A stretch of 64,000 nt of DNA from Paraconexibacter antarcticus (lineage in GTDB: Bacteria > Actinomycetota > Thermoleophilia > Solirubrobacterales > Solirubrobacteraceae): NCBI RefSeq assembly GCF_024220175.1, contig NZ_CP098502.1, positions 2,356,001 to 2,420,000 on the forward strand, written 5' to 3'. The translations under genes were made by a program, and so were the position numbers. This document shows positions 35,072 through 41,736 of the stretch, one piece after another. Position 1 is the first letter of the stretch; the number at the start of each line of letters is the position of its first letter. The notes under the pieces were generated by a model. That model saw only the letters and a program-made list of their open reading frames with translations, did not search any database and had not been told where the DNA came from.

Positions 35072-35457
35072 GGTGATGGGGGGTCCAGATCGGTCGGGGG
35101 AGGAACGGCGTCCACGGGGGCGAGCGCGACGAGCGCCTCGTCCATCGAGGTGTGGACCTGCAGGAGGGACAGCACGCCGCCGAGGTCGAGGACCCGGGCC
35201 ACGGGGCCGCCCGGCTCGATGCAGGTCGCGAGACGGCCGCCGGGGTGACGGCGCTGCACGGTGAGCAGGACGGCGAGGCCGGAAGAGTCCAGGAAGGCGA
35301 GCCCGCGCAGGTCGAGCACCAGGCGCGGCGCGGTGGCCCGGAGAGCCGCCTGCCCGCAGAGGGGGGCGGCGACGAGGTCGAGGTCGCCCAGGCAGCGCAG
35401 AGCCTGGGTCCCGGGGCCCAGCTCGTGCAACTCCGTCCGGAACCCTTCGGGCCTCAT
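35068..35457 (-). CDS. STAS-domain anti-anti-sigma factor (RsbV-like)
   Basis: A 129-residue single STAS domain. LVLDLRGLAFLDSSGLAVLL carries the serine (in DSSG) that RsbW-type kinases phosphorylate in RsbV/SpoIIAA. It is the first gene of the Rsb operon and a plausible substrate for the PP2C phosphatases encoded downstream. Its sigma factor and RsbW are not in the window. The Pro-rich C-terminal tail is short. No clear promoter was found upstream. Confidence 0.85.
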   Translation of the reverse strand: MRPEGFRTELHELGPGTQALRCLGDLDLVAAPLCGQAALRATAPRLVLDLRGLAFLDSSGLAVLLTVQRRHPGGRLATCIEPGGPVARVLDLGGVLSLLQVHTSMDEALVALAPVDAVPPPTDLDPPSP

Positions 35458-35617
35458 TGCCGGTGCGAACTCCTGACCACGTCGGAAGCAGAAGCCGTAC
35501 GCCAGGGATGTTCAGGCCCCGCGGGTCCGGCAGTGCCGTCGACCCTACCGTCTGGTGGCGCGGTCGCGACCGGAGCGGCGCCCGCCGGGTGGCGGGCGCA
35601 GCCCGCGGGGCGATCCC

Positions 35618-35668
35618 CTCGGTGTGCGCGCGCACGCACACCGAGGGCCCCGCGTCGGCGGGCCCTCG
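35618..35668 (-). terminator. Two overlapping GC-rich hairpins
   Basis: Hairpin A has 11-bp perfect arms 35618-35628 and 35635-35645 (CTCGGTGTGCG). Hairpin B has 9-bp arms 35642-35650 and 35660-35668 (CGAGGGCCC). They share 35642-35645 and so exclude each other in part. They follow the small membrane protein gene (minus strand) and precede the Rsb operon, so termination of the former is the simplest role. Confidence 0.55.
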
Positions 35669-35691
35669 TCGTGCGGTGCGGGGCGACCGGC

Positions 35692-36024
35692 TCAGCGGCG
35701 GTCGGTGTCCAGCTCGGCGTTGGTGCCGCCGGCGAAGTAGGGCTCGCGGCTGCCGGACTTGGCGAGGCCGCGGCTGACGAAGTACGCGCCGGCGACGATG
35801 GAGACGTAGAGCCAGGCCTGGCGCGCGACGAACTCGTCGGTGCCGTTCGTGTCGCCGCCCTTGATGGCGGCGGCGCTCACGAGGATGCCGACGATGACGA
35901 CGACCATCGCGACGAACTCGGTCGTCTTGAACGCGTGCTTGGTCTCGGTCGAGAGGCGCGCGATCGTGGTGCGGCCGCCGCGGTCGGTGCCGGCGTCGCG
36001 GGTGGTGGGGGAGGTGGTGGCCAT
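35692..36024 (-). CDS. Small two-helix membrane protein, actinobacterial family of unknown function
   Basis: A 110-residue protein. A polar Thr/Arg-rich N-terminus (TRDAGTDRGGRTTIARLSTETKHAFKTTEF) leads to two membrane helices (FVAMVVVIVGILVSAAAI and AWLYVSIVAGAYFVSRGLA) and a short tail. AGGAAGG lies 6 nt before ATG 36024, giving a well-supported start. No function is known to me. It stands alone between hairpins on both sides. Confidence 0.65.
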   Translation of the reverse strand: MATTSPTTRDAGTDRGGRTTIARLSTETKHAFKTTEFVAMVVVIVGILVSAAAIKGGDTNGTDEFVARQAWLYVSIVAGAYFVSRGLAKSGSREPYFAGGTNAELDTDRR

Positions 36025-36064
36025 GGGGCCCTTCCTGAAAAGCCGAGGGGCTCGGACTGGGCCT

Positions 36065-36082
36065 GTGGCCGACTGCGGCCAC
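36065..36082 (-). terminator. Hairpin between two small membrane-protein genes
   Basis: GTGGCCG (36065-36071), loop ACTG, CGGCCAC (36076-36082). It lies downstream of the gene ending at 36189 on the minus strand and may end that transcript. There is no T-run. Confidence 0.35.
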
Positions 36083-36188
36083 GACGTCCCTTGTGTCCGG
36101 CGACCGCGGCCCCAAGCGCGCCGGCGGCCCGGCGGTGCGCAGTAGCACCCGACGGCCCGGCCGCCGCCCCGCCGGTGAGGCGCGGCCG

Positions 36189-36857
36189 TCACGGGGGACC
36201 CGCGCGGCCCGTCCCGAGCACCGGCCCAGCGAACTTCTCGTCGAGGCTCGCCGCGTGGCTCAGCGTCTGGCGCGCGACGGCGAGCGTCGCCTCGGCGGTG
36301 GCGAGGTTGCGGCGGTTCCGGCCGACCGCCTCGCGCTGCAGCGCGAGCGTCCGGCGGAGGATGGCGAGCGCCTGCCCCTGGGCCCGGTCCAGACGGGGCA
36401 CGGCGCGGGCGAGCCGCGCGACGAGCCCGGAGGACCTCACCGACCCGAGGACCGTGATGGCGCTGCGGACGAGCCGCGTGAGGCGCGCGTGCGCCGTGAG
36501 CCCCGCGGTGACCTCGCCGAGCGAGCGGACGACTGCGCCCGCGTCCGCACCCCGCAGGGCGGCGAGGGCCTGCGACACCTCGGCGACGGTGGCCGGGAGG
36601 CCGGCCGCCGTCAGGCCCGCGACGAGCGGCGTGGCCGCGCGCGTGAGCCCGTCGGCGCGGCGCGCGGTCGCCCGGACCGTGGGCAGGCCGCGCAGGGTCT
36701 TGCGGGCGAGCGGGGTGGCCGCGTCGGCGAGCGGCGCGAGCGTGTGCAGCTGGGTGATGGCGAGGTGACGCTGCTGGACGGCGAGATCGCGCTGCTGGTG
36801 GATGAGCGTGAGCTGGGCGGCGAGGGTCCCGAGCAGCGCGACGGCGACGAGGGCCAT
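36189..36857 (-). CDS. Single-pass membrane protein with long helical domain, unknown function
   Basis: A 222-residue protein. One N-terminal helix (VAWAAMALVAVALLGTLAAQLTLI) anchors a long, Arg/Ala/Leu-rich, predicted helical extracytoplasmic domain rich in QQRDLAVQQRHLA-type heptads. No domain is recognised. The ATG at 36857 falls in the middle of the membrane helix, so the true start may be upstream. CTG 36932 overlaps the stop of the preceding small gene (CTGA) and would add 25 residues with a normal basic N-terminus. Confidence 0.5.
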   Translation of the reverse strand: MALVAVALLGTLAAQLTLIHQQRDLAVQQRHLAITQLHTLAPLADAATPLARKTLRGLPTVRATARRADGLTRAATPLVAGLTAAGLPATVAEVSQALAALRGADAGAVVRSLGEVTAGLTAHARLTRLVRSAITVLGSVRSSGLVARLARAVPRLDRAQGQALAILRRTLALQREAVGRNRRNLATAEATLAVARQTLSHAASLDEKFAGPVLGTGRAGPP

Positions 36858-36928
36858 GGCCGCCCACGCGACGGGCGGGAAGGAGACGCGCTCGGGCGCG
36901 GTCCCGACGGGACGGCGGCCGCGCGGGC

Positions 36929-37072
36929 TCAGGGCCAGGACCGGCGCCGGCGACGGCGCCCGAACAGTCCGAGCGGGAGCACGAACAGCAGCGGCAGGAA
37001 GAGGACGTGTCCTCCGGAGACGAGGTAGATGACGACGGCCAGGACGAGGCCGCCGAGCAGCAGGCGGGGCAT
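36929..37072 (-). CDS. 47-residue membrane protein with Arg-rich tail
   Basis: Translation from ATG 37072 gives MPRLLLGGLVLAVVIYLVSG, then HVLFLPLLFVLPLGLFG and a basic RRRRRR-type tail. This makes two short hydrophobic segments and an anchoring cationic end. AGGAGG lies 7 nt before the ATG. A GTTCAC-N13-GGGTAG element (37107 to 37083) overlaps this region. It is the first gene of a minus-strand pair and divergent from the CsbD-like gene. Confidence 0.55.
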   Translation of the reverse strand: MPRLLLGGLVLAVVIYLVSGGHVLFLPLLFVLPLGLFGRRRRRRSWP

Positions 37073-37082
37073 CCGCCGCCTC

Positions 37083-37107
37083 CTACCCGGCCCGCGGGGG
37101 CGTGAAC
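37083..37107 (-). promoter_or_regulatory. Possible SigB-like promoter of the small membrane genes
   Basis: GTTCAC (37107-37102), 13 bp, GGGTAG (37088-37083). The GGGTAG also overlaps an AGGAGG ribosome site, so coincidence cannot be excluded. It is back to back with a similar element driving the CsbD-like gene. Confidence 0.35.
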
Positions 37108-37120
37108 GCGAGATGGTCGC

Positions 37121-37145
37121 GGTTGCGTCTGCTCGTCGTGGGTAG
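37121..37145 (+). promoter_or_regulatory. Possible SigB/SigF-like promoter of the CsbD-like gene
   Basis: GGTTGCG (37121-37127), 12 bp, GGGTAG (37140-37145). CsbD was first described as a SigB-controlled general stress protein. If real, transcription starts near 37152 and GTG 37156, not GTG 37102, would be the usable start. Confidence 0.45.
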
Positions 37146-37155
37146 GCGGAATGGC

Positions 37156-37734
37156 GTGCTTACTTCAGAAGATGGTGTCACCGGCGGTCTCGCCGGCAAG
37201 ATCGCAGGCAAGGTCAAGGCCACGGCCGGAACGCTGCTCGGCAACGAGGAGCTGACCCGGGAGGGCAACCTCCAGGAGGCCGGCGCCGACCAGGAGGCCG
37301 TCGCGGCGAAGGCCCGCGCCGAGGCCGAGCAGGCCGAGCAGGAGGCGAAGCTCGAGGCCGAGCGTCGCGAGAACGCGCTCGAGGCCGAGCGCCTGCGGAC
37401 CGAGCTCTCGGCCGAGGAGCGCGAGGCCCAGGTCGCCGCGCAGGCCGAGGAGACCGAGCGCGAGGCCGCCGCGCAGGCCGCGGAGGACAAGGCCCGGGCC
37501 GAGCGCGAGCGCCGGGCCGAGGAGCAGCGGGCCTCCGCCGAGGCCGCCGGCGAGCAGCGCCGCGCCGAGCAGGACCGCGAGACGGTCGCCTCGGTGGCGA
37601 CCTCGCAGGCGAGCATCGAGCGCCGCCAGGCCGAGGAGGACCGCGCCGCCGCCGAGCAGAAGGCCGCGCAGCTCGAGCAGGCCGCGGACGCCGCCGCCCG
37701 GCGGGCCCAGAACATCGATCCCCAGGAGTCCTAG
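37156..37734 (+). CDS. CsbD-like stress protein with long charged coiled coil
   Basis: About 192 residues from GTG 37156 (an upstream GTG at 37102 would add 18). Residues about 10-45 (GLAGKIAGKVKATAGTLLGNEELTREGNLQEAGADQ) match the CsbD fold, a small four-helix domain. The rest is an uninterrupted Ala/Glu/Arg heptad-rich coiled coil (about 130 residues). CsbD proteins are induced by general stress and their biochemical role is unknown. The following gene begins 2 bp after the stop and encodes a similar coiled coil. Confidence 0.7.
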   Translation: MLTSEDGVTGGLAGKIAGKVKATAGTLLGNEELTREGNLQEAGADQEAVAAKARAEAEQAEQEAKLEAERRENALEAERLRTELSAEEREAQVAAQAEETEREAAAQAAEDKARAERERRAEEQRASAEAAGEQRRAEQDRETVASVATSQASIERRQAEEDRAAAEQKAAQLEQAADAAARRAQNIDPQES

Positions 37735-37736
37735 AC

Positions 37737-38435
37737 ATGCCGCTCACCACCATTCCCCGCACCGTCGTCGGTGCGTACCTGAAGGCGCTGCGGGTCCCCG
37801 TGGACGCCGCGCTGAGGCTCACGGGCCGCGGTGAGGCGACCTCCGGGGCCGCCCTCGCCGTCGACCGCGTCGACGGCGCCGTGCGCTCGGCGGCCGGGAC
37901 CGTCCTGCGCGACGACGCGTTGCGGGCCGAGGGGTCGCGCCGCACCGCCGCGACCGACGAGCGGGCGAAGGCCGCCGAGCTCGCCGGCCGCGCCGAGGCG
38001 CTCCGCACCGAGGCCCGTGAGGAGGCGGCGCAGAGCCGTCGTGACGCGACGGCCCGCGAGCGGCGCCTGAAGGAGCAGGCGGAGAAGAGCGCGGCCAAGC
38101 GCGAGTCCGCCGCCAAGCAGCAGGCCCAGGCGAAGAAGGAGCAGGCGGCCGAGACCGCCGCGAAGCGCAAGAAGGACGCGGACGCGCGCAAGCGCCGTGA
38201 GGAGGCGCAGGCCGAGAAGGAGGCGGCGCGCCGGAAGAAGGCGATCGAGGAGGACGCGGCCGCGCGCGAGCAGCAGCTCGCCACGCAGGACAAGAAGGCG
38301 CGTCTGGCCGAGCTCTCCGGCCGCGAGACCGCGCTCGCCGAGGAGGGGAAGGCGCTGACCGCCGCCGACGAGGCCGCGCGCCTGAAGGGGGCTGCGTCGA
38401 AGGCCAAGGAGCGGCGGAAGGCGTCCGCGAGCTGA
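37737..38435 (+). CDS. Lys/Ala/Glu-rich coiled-coil protein
   Basis: A 232-residue protein. The first 55 residues form a short globular or membrane-surface segment (IPRTVVGAYLKALRVPVDAALRLTG). Residues about 60-230 are a continuous charged coiled coil with many KK, RR and EE pairs, some AEKEAARRKKAIEEDAAARE-like. It resembles its neighbour in layout but is more basic, where that one is acidic, so an acidic/basic hetero-coiled coil is conceivable. No family is recognised. Confidence 0.6.
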   Translation: MPLTTIPRTVVGAYLKALRVPVDAALRLTGRGEATSGAALAVDRVDGAVRSAAGTVLRDDALRAEGSRRTAATDERAKAAELAGRAEALRTEAREEAAQSRRDATARERRLKEQAEKSAAKRESAAKQQAQAKKEQAAETAAKRKKDADARKRREEAQAEKEAARRKKAIEEDAAAREQQLATQDKKARLAELSGRETALAEEGKALTAADEAARLKGAASKAKERRKASAS

Positions 38436-38455
38436 TCCGGCCCCCCCCGGGGGGA

Positions 38456-38477
38456 CCACCGCGGGCGGGCGCGGTGG
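38456..38477. terminator. Hairpin between convergent genes
   Basis: CCACCGCG (38456-38463), 6-nt loop, CGCGGTGG (38470-38477), preceded by a C8G6 stretch that can itself pair. It lies between the coiled-coil gene (+) and the thioesterase gene (-). Confidence 0.5.
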
Positions 38478-38512
38478 CCCGGAGGCCGGCGGCGCCGGCT
38501 CAGGCGGTCCGC

Positions 38513-38908
38513 TCAGGCGGGCCGGAGCACGGCGTGGCTCGTCACCGCGCGGGCGATGACGCGGTCGCCCTGCGTGATCTCCGCCTCGGCGGAGACGATG
38601 CGGCGCCCCGCGGCGACGCACCGGCCGTGGCACACGAGCAGCTCCCCCGCCACCGCCGCGCGGATGTACTGCACGCTGAGCTGCACGTGCGGTGCCGCGA
38701 CCCCCGGCGGGACGTGCTGGTGCACCGCCCAGCCGGTCGCGCTGTCGAGCAGGGCGGTGAGGTAGCCGCCGTGGACGATCCCGCCGCCGTTGAGGTGCTC
38801 GGGACCGGGCAGCGCCTCGACGAGGGCGCCGTCCGCGTCGGCCCGCAGCGGCCGGAAGCCGAGCAGCGCCGCAAACGGTCCGGGGCTGATGCGGCGCTCC
38901 TCGTCCAT
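38513..38908 (-). CDS. PaaI-family hotdog thioesterase (second copy in window)
   Basis: About 131 residues. EHLNGGGIVHGGYLTALLDSATGWA has the HGG-x6-D signature of PaaI-type acyl-CoA thioesterases, and QLSVQYIRAAVAGELLVCHG follows. It is only distantly similar to the thioesterase at 3.2-3.7 kb. I choose ATG 38908 (MDEERR), three codons inside the longest frame, because TAGCGT lies 7 nt upstream. Confidence 0.8.
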   Translation of the reverse strand: MDEERRISPGPFAALLGFRPLRADADGALVEALPGPEHLNGGGIVHGGYLTALLDSATGWAVHQHVPPGVAAPHVQLSVQYIRAAVAGELLVCHGRCVAAGRRIVSAEAEITQGDRVIARAVTSHAVLRPA

Positions 38909-38915
38909 GACCGGC

Positions 38916-38921
38916 ACGCTA
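38916..38921 (-). promoter_or_regulatory. -10 box (TAGCGT) of the thioesterase gene
   Basis: TAGCGT, 7 nt, then ATG 38908 on the minus strand, another leaderless-type arrangement. Confidence 0.4.
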
Positions 38922-38963
38922 CCGGCGATGGCCGGGCGCGGCCGCGCCCCACCCTGTTAACGA

Positions 38964-38991
38964 CAAAACCCCCGTGTTTACGGGGGTTTTG
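38964..38991 (-). terminator. Strong intrinsic terminator behind the tRNA remnant
   Basis: The arms CAAAACCCCCGT (38964-38975) and ACGGGGGTTTTG (38980-38991) are perfect, with a GTTT loop. On the minus strand the hairpin ends in a TTTT run. It sits 6 bp after the 3' end of the tRNA-Leu fragment and was evidently its terminator. Confidence 0.85.
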
Positions 38992-38996
38992 TTCCA

Positions 38997-39050
38997 TGCG
39001 CCGAAGAGGACTCGAACCTCCACGGGCCATAAAGCCCACAAGGCCCTCAA
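38997..39050 (-). tRNA. 3' half of a tRNA-Leu(GAG), probable att site remnant
   Basis: Read on the minus strand, the segment holds an anticodon loop TTGAGGG (anticodon GAG), the 3' anticodon strand CCTTG, a long variable arm TGGGC/GCCCG (class II tRNA), a T arm GGAGG-TTCGAGT-CCTCT, the acceptor strand TCGGCGC and discriminator A. CCA is not encoded. No 5' half (GCGCCGA acceptor strand, D arm) lies in the adjoining 1 kb. This is what a tyrosine-recombinase island leaves at one end. The intact tRNA should lie beyond the other end. Confidence 0.65.
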
Positions 39051-39966
39051 TCAAAAATTGCGTTGACACGAGTGTCCAACTCCTTGCGTTGGTCGGTGAT
39101 TTGGTGGTGGGGGAAGGTGAGGTTCAAGGCCACGGAGGGCCGAATGGTTACCACAGCCGTTACCACGCGCCCAAACGCTGACGGCGGCTTGTAGCCGGGT
39201 GTGGCGCTTGCGGCGGCGGGGCCTTGGTCGACCGGAGCGGCGCCGGGCTCGCCGAGGGCGAGCGGGTGGGGCGCAGATCTCAGGGACGCGGGGAGCACGG
39301 GATGGTCTGACAGCGCGCTGACCATAGCTCTGCGTGGCCCGCGGAGCGAGCGACCCGTCGTCCCGCGCCAGCGGGCGAACCCCACCCGCGCGGGACATCA
39401 GCGAACAGGCGATGCCGCTGATGGGCGCCGCAAGCAACGGCGACGCCGACGTCGCCCAAGCCCTGATCACCGCCGGCGCCGACCTGCCACGACGCCTGCC
39501 CGAGTCCGAACTGGGACGACCGGACGCCGCCGCCGGAGGGTGGCGGCCCTGCCTGCTGCCGATCTCGTCGGTTGCCGCGCCCCCGCCGCTCACGCGCGCC
39601 CGTCCGGCGACCGGCGCTTCCTCTTCGCGCTGAGATCCCGTTGACGCGTTGAAGTTCGTGGGCCCGAGGCTGCGAGGATCAGTCGATGCTGCCCGCCAGT
39701 TCGATCCCTGGCCCGCCTGCCTGCGGCGTGCCCGCTGGCCCGCTGACCGTGCACGCCGGTGGCGTTCGACCGCGATGGGCGACGCGACGTTCAGCGGCCA
39801 AGGGCGGCACGCGACTCGCCGCCGGCGGGGCGATCGCTCTCTGCGGATGCGCAAGAAGCGCAGCGCCGGCGCGCCCCTCCGGCCGGACGCCCCGGCACGC
39901 CGCTGCGGCGGTCCCCCCGACCGTGTCGAACCGGCTCGGTCAGGACACGGCGGGAGGAGGAGGCCG
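39051..39966. other. Gene-poor junction region
   Basis: Between the tRNA remnant and the TrkA-type gene I find no convincing intact gene. Six-frame reading gives only GC-rich shadow frames, except for an ankyrin-like fragment near 39.41-39.51 kb. No integrase domain is visible although this would be the usual place for one. The region looks like decayed island DNA. Confidence 0.5.
39409..39516 (+). pseudogene. Ankyrin-repeat gene fragment
   Basis: The frame reads AMPLMGAASNGDADVAQALI followed by TAGADLP, very close to the ankyrin pattern TPLMxAAxxGxxxVVxxLIxAGAD. Before and after it the frame becomes low-complexity and unrecognisable, so this appears to be one or one and a half repeats left from a degraded gene. 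Confidence 0.45.
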
Positions 39967-41125
39967 ATGACGCAGCCCGTGCTGGTCCTCGGAGAAGCGG
40001 GCGGACTCGCGGCCGCGCTGATCACCCGCCTCGGGGGGGGAGGGTATTCCCACGATCCATCTCACCGATCTGACCGACGCCCAGATCGCTGAGCGCCTAC
40101 GCGAGGCGTGCTGGCAGGCGGTGGGCATCGTGGCCCGTGACGATGTGCTCGCGCTGCGGTTGACGCTGCTGTGCGCCCACGTCGCGCCCGACGTGCCGCT
40201 TCTCACCACGCTGTTTGATCGCACGTCCGGTCGCAAACTGCACGACGCGCTTCCGGCGGTCGAGATCATCTCGCCCTCGGCCCTGGCCGCGCGCGATCTG
40301 AGCGCGCACTGCGCGCGGGCCGGCGCCCGCGCCGTGCCGTGGCACCGGTCCCGCCTGCAGCTTGTAGATGGAGCGCTGCGGCTCCTCGTGGGCGCCGGAC
40401 TGGGGCTCGGGCTCGCTCTGGGGCTCGAGACCGCGGCGTCGATGCTCGCCCTGCATGAAGGATTCGTCGACGCGGTGTACCTGAGCGCACGCACCGTGGC
40501 TACCGTGGCCGCGGCCCCGGAAGCGGTTCACGGTCCGGCCTGGTTCAAACTGTTCTCGGCTGCGAACATGCTGGCCTCGCTTGCGCTGGTCGCCGTCTTC
40601 ACCGCTGCGCTCGTCCGCCGCGTGAGCCGGCCACGCCTCACGACGATCTGGGGACCATGCGCCGCGCCGGCGTACGACCACGTGCTCGTGGTCGGCCTGG
40701 GACAGGTCGGCTTCCGTCTCGGTCAGGCGCTTCGTGCCCAGGGCATACCCGTCCTTGCCGTCGAACGGGACCCGACTGCTCCCTGCGTGCGGCTGGCGCG
40801 CAAAGCGGGGATCCCCGTCGCCATCGCACGGGGAGACGACCGTCACACGCTGCAGCGGCTGCGCATCGAGCGCTGCGCCGTCGTCGTCGCGGCGACCTCC
40901 GACGACCTCGTCAACGTCTCGGTCGGGCTCGCTGCGAGCGACCTCGCCCCGGACATCGCGGTCGTCATGCGGCTCGGAGACGGTGAGATCGCCGCTGAGA
41001 CCGAATCCCTGCTTCACCTTGGTGCCATCAGCGACGCGCACCGCATCGCGGCGGAGGCCCTCGCGGCTGCGCTGAAGCACCTTGCCGTGCGAACTGGCCC
41101 CGACACCACCGAAGATGACCAGTGA
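39967..41125 (+). CDS. TrkA-N/potassium-channel-like NAD-binding protein, frameshifted in a G8 run
   Basis: Joined across one frameshift this encodes about 385 residues: an N-terminal Rossmann domain (MTQPVLVLGEAGGLAAALIT), two membrane helices around a degenerate pore loop (YLSARTVATVAAAP instead of TVGYG), and a second TrkA-N domain (HVLVVGLGQVGFRLGQALRA, RGDDRHTLQRLRIERCAVVVAATSDD). GGAGGAGG lies just before ATG 39967. The first frame runs out at 40092 after a G8 tract (40033-40040); removing one G restores RLGGEGIPTIHLTDL. The remainder from 40121 could be made alone. Phase variation, decay or sequencing error are all possible. Confidence 0.7.
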
Positions 41126-41258
41126 GCCCAGCCCCGATCGACCAGCGGTGTTGCATGCCCGGCAAGGTCGTATCGCTCCGGACCCGGGCTTCGACGGTAG
41201 GAGGCGCGGCGAGTCGCTGCGCCCACGCAGAGTCCAATAACGCGCGCAGATGATCCTC

Positions 41259-41276
41259 GCCCCCATGGCTGGGGGC
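41259..41276 (+). terminator. Hairpin after the TrkA-type gene
   Basis: GCCCCCA (41259-41265), loop TGGC, TGGGGGC (41270-41276), in the 254-bp gap before arsR. The rest of the gap to 41310 shows nothing recognisable. Confidence 0.45.
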
Positions 41277-41310
41277 GCCGTATCACGACACTAGAACATC
41301 GGTGTACACG

Positions 41311-41340
41311 CGAAATAGATCTCAAGTATCGAGTATTTCG
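41311..41340. promoter_or_regulatory. Upstream inverted repeat in the arsR promoter region
   Basis: CGAAATA (41311-41317) and TATTTCG (41334-41340) are perfect arms with a 16-bp spacer, in an AT-rich patch unlike the surroundings. It lies directly upstream of the -35 box and may be an ArsR-family or activator site. Confidence 0.45.
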
Positions 41341-41343
41341 GCA

Positions 41344-41380
41344 TTGACAACTGTACGGTCGTAGACCATAATCGTTGTCA
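41344..41380 (+). promoter_or_regulatory. Strong promoter of the arsR operon with overlapping operator
   Basis: TTGACA (41344-41349), exactly 17 bp, CATAAT (41367-41372). Transcription would start at or next to the ATG (41380), so the message is leaderless. A perfect 7-bp inverted repeat TGACAAC (41345-41351) / GTTGTCA (41374-41380) brackets the promoter, with GGTC/GACC inside. This suits repression by the ArsR-type protein encoded by the first gene. Confidence 0.7.
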
Positions 41381-41736
41381 TGAGCCAAGCAGTCACCTCC
41401 GTCCCGCATCCGATCCCCGTCGATCTATCCGACCTGATCGCCCAGCGCTTTCGCGTGATCGGTGAGCCGCTGCGAATCCGCCTGCTCGACCACCTACGAG
41501 ACGGAGAGTCCAGCGTCCACGCCTTGACGAACGCCCTCGGCGCCACGCAGCAGAACGTCTCCAAGCACCTGCAGGTGCTGTTCCAGGCCGGGATCGTGGC
41601 ACGGCGGAAGGACGGGACGACGGCGATGTACCGGATCGTCGACTCGTCGGTGTTCGATCTGTGCGAGCTCGTGTGTGGCGGGTTGCAGCGGCAGGTTGCC
41701 GAGATGAACGCCGTCGTCCGGGGGGAGACGCGATGA
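41380..41736 (+). CDS. ArsR/SmtB-family repressor, candidate persulfide or metal sensor
   Basis: A 118-residue winged-helix protein. FRVIGEPLRIRLLDHLRDGESSVHALTNALGATQQNVSKHLQVLFQAGIV is the ArsR fold, with ATQQNVSKHLQVL as recognition helix. Two cysteines, Cys95 and Cys99 (DLCELVCGGL), lie in the C-terminal helix. The Cys in the recognition-helix site of classic ArsR is absent. Downstream genes deal with sulfide and persulfide, so a BigR/SqrR-like redox role is plausible, although BigR uses a differently placed Cys pair. It overlaps the next gene by 4 bp. Confidence 0.85.
   Translation: MSQAVTSVPHPIPVDLSDLIAQRFRVIGEPLRIRLLDHLRDGESSVHALTNALGATQQNVSKHLQVLFQAGIVARRKDGTTAMYRIVDSSVFDLCELVCGGLQRQVAEMNAVVRGETR

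Noticed and set aside
38997..39050. Fragment considered as a tmRNA 3' end
   Set aside because: A tmRNA end would lack the class II variable arm and anticodon-arm strand that are visible here, and no tag-peptide region follows.
38474..39181. Plus-strand frame containing MRRRGLEPPRA
   Set aside because: This is the typical false translation of the complement of a tRNA T arm, and the frame runs across the tRNA remnant and its terminator.
39047..39385. Minus-strand frame ending next to the tRNA remnant, considered as an integrase C-terminus
   Set aside because: No Arg-His-x-x-Arg or catalytic Tyr context is visible, and the N-terminal part is low-complexity. Position alone is not enough.
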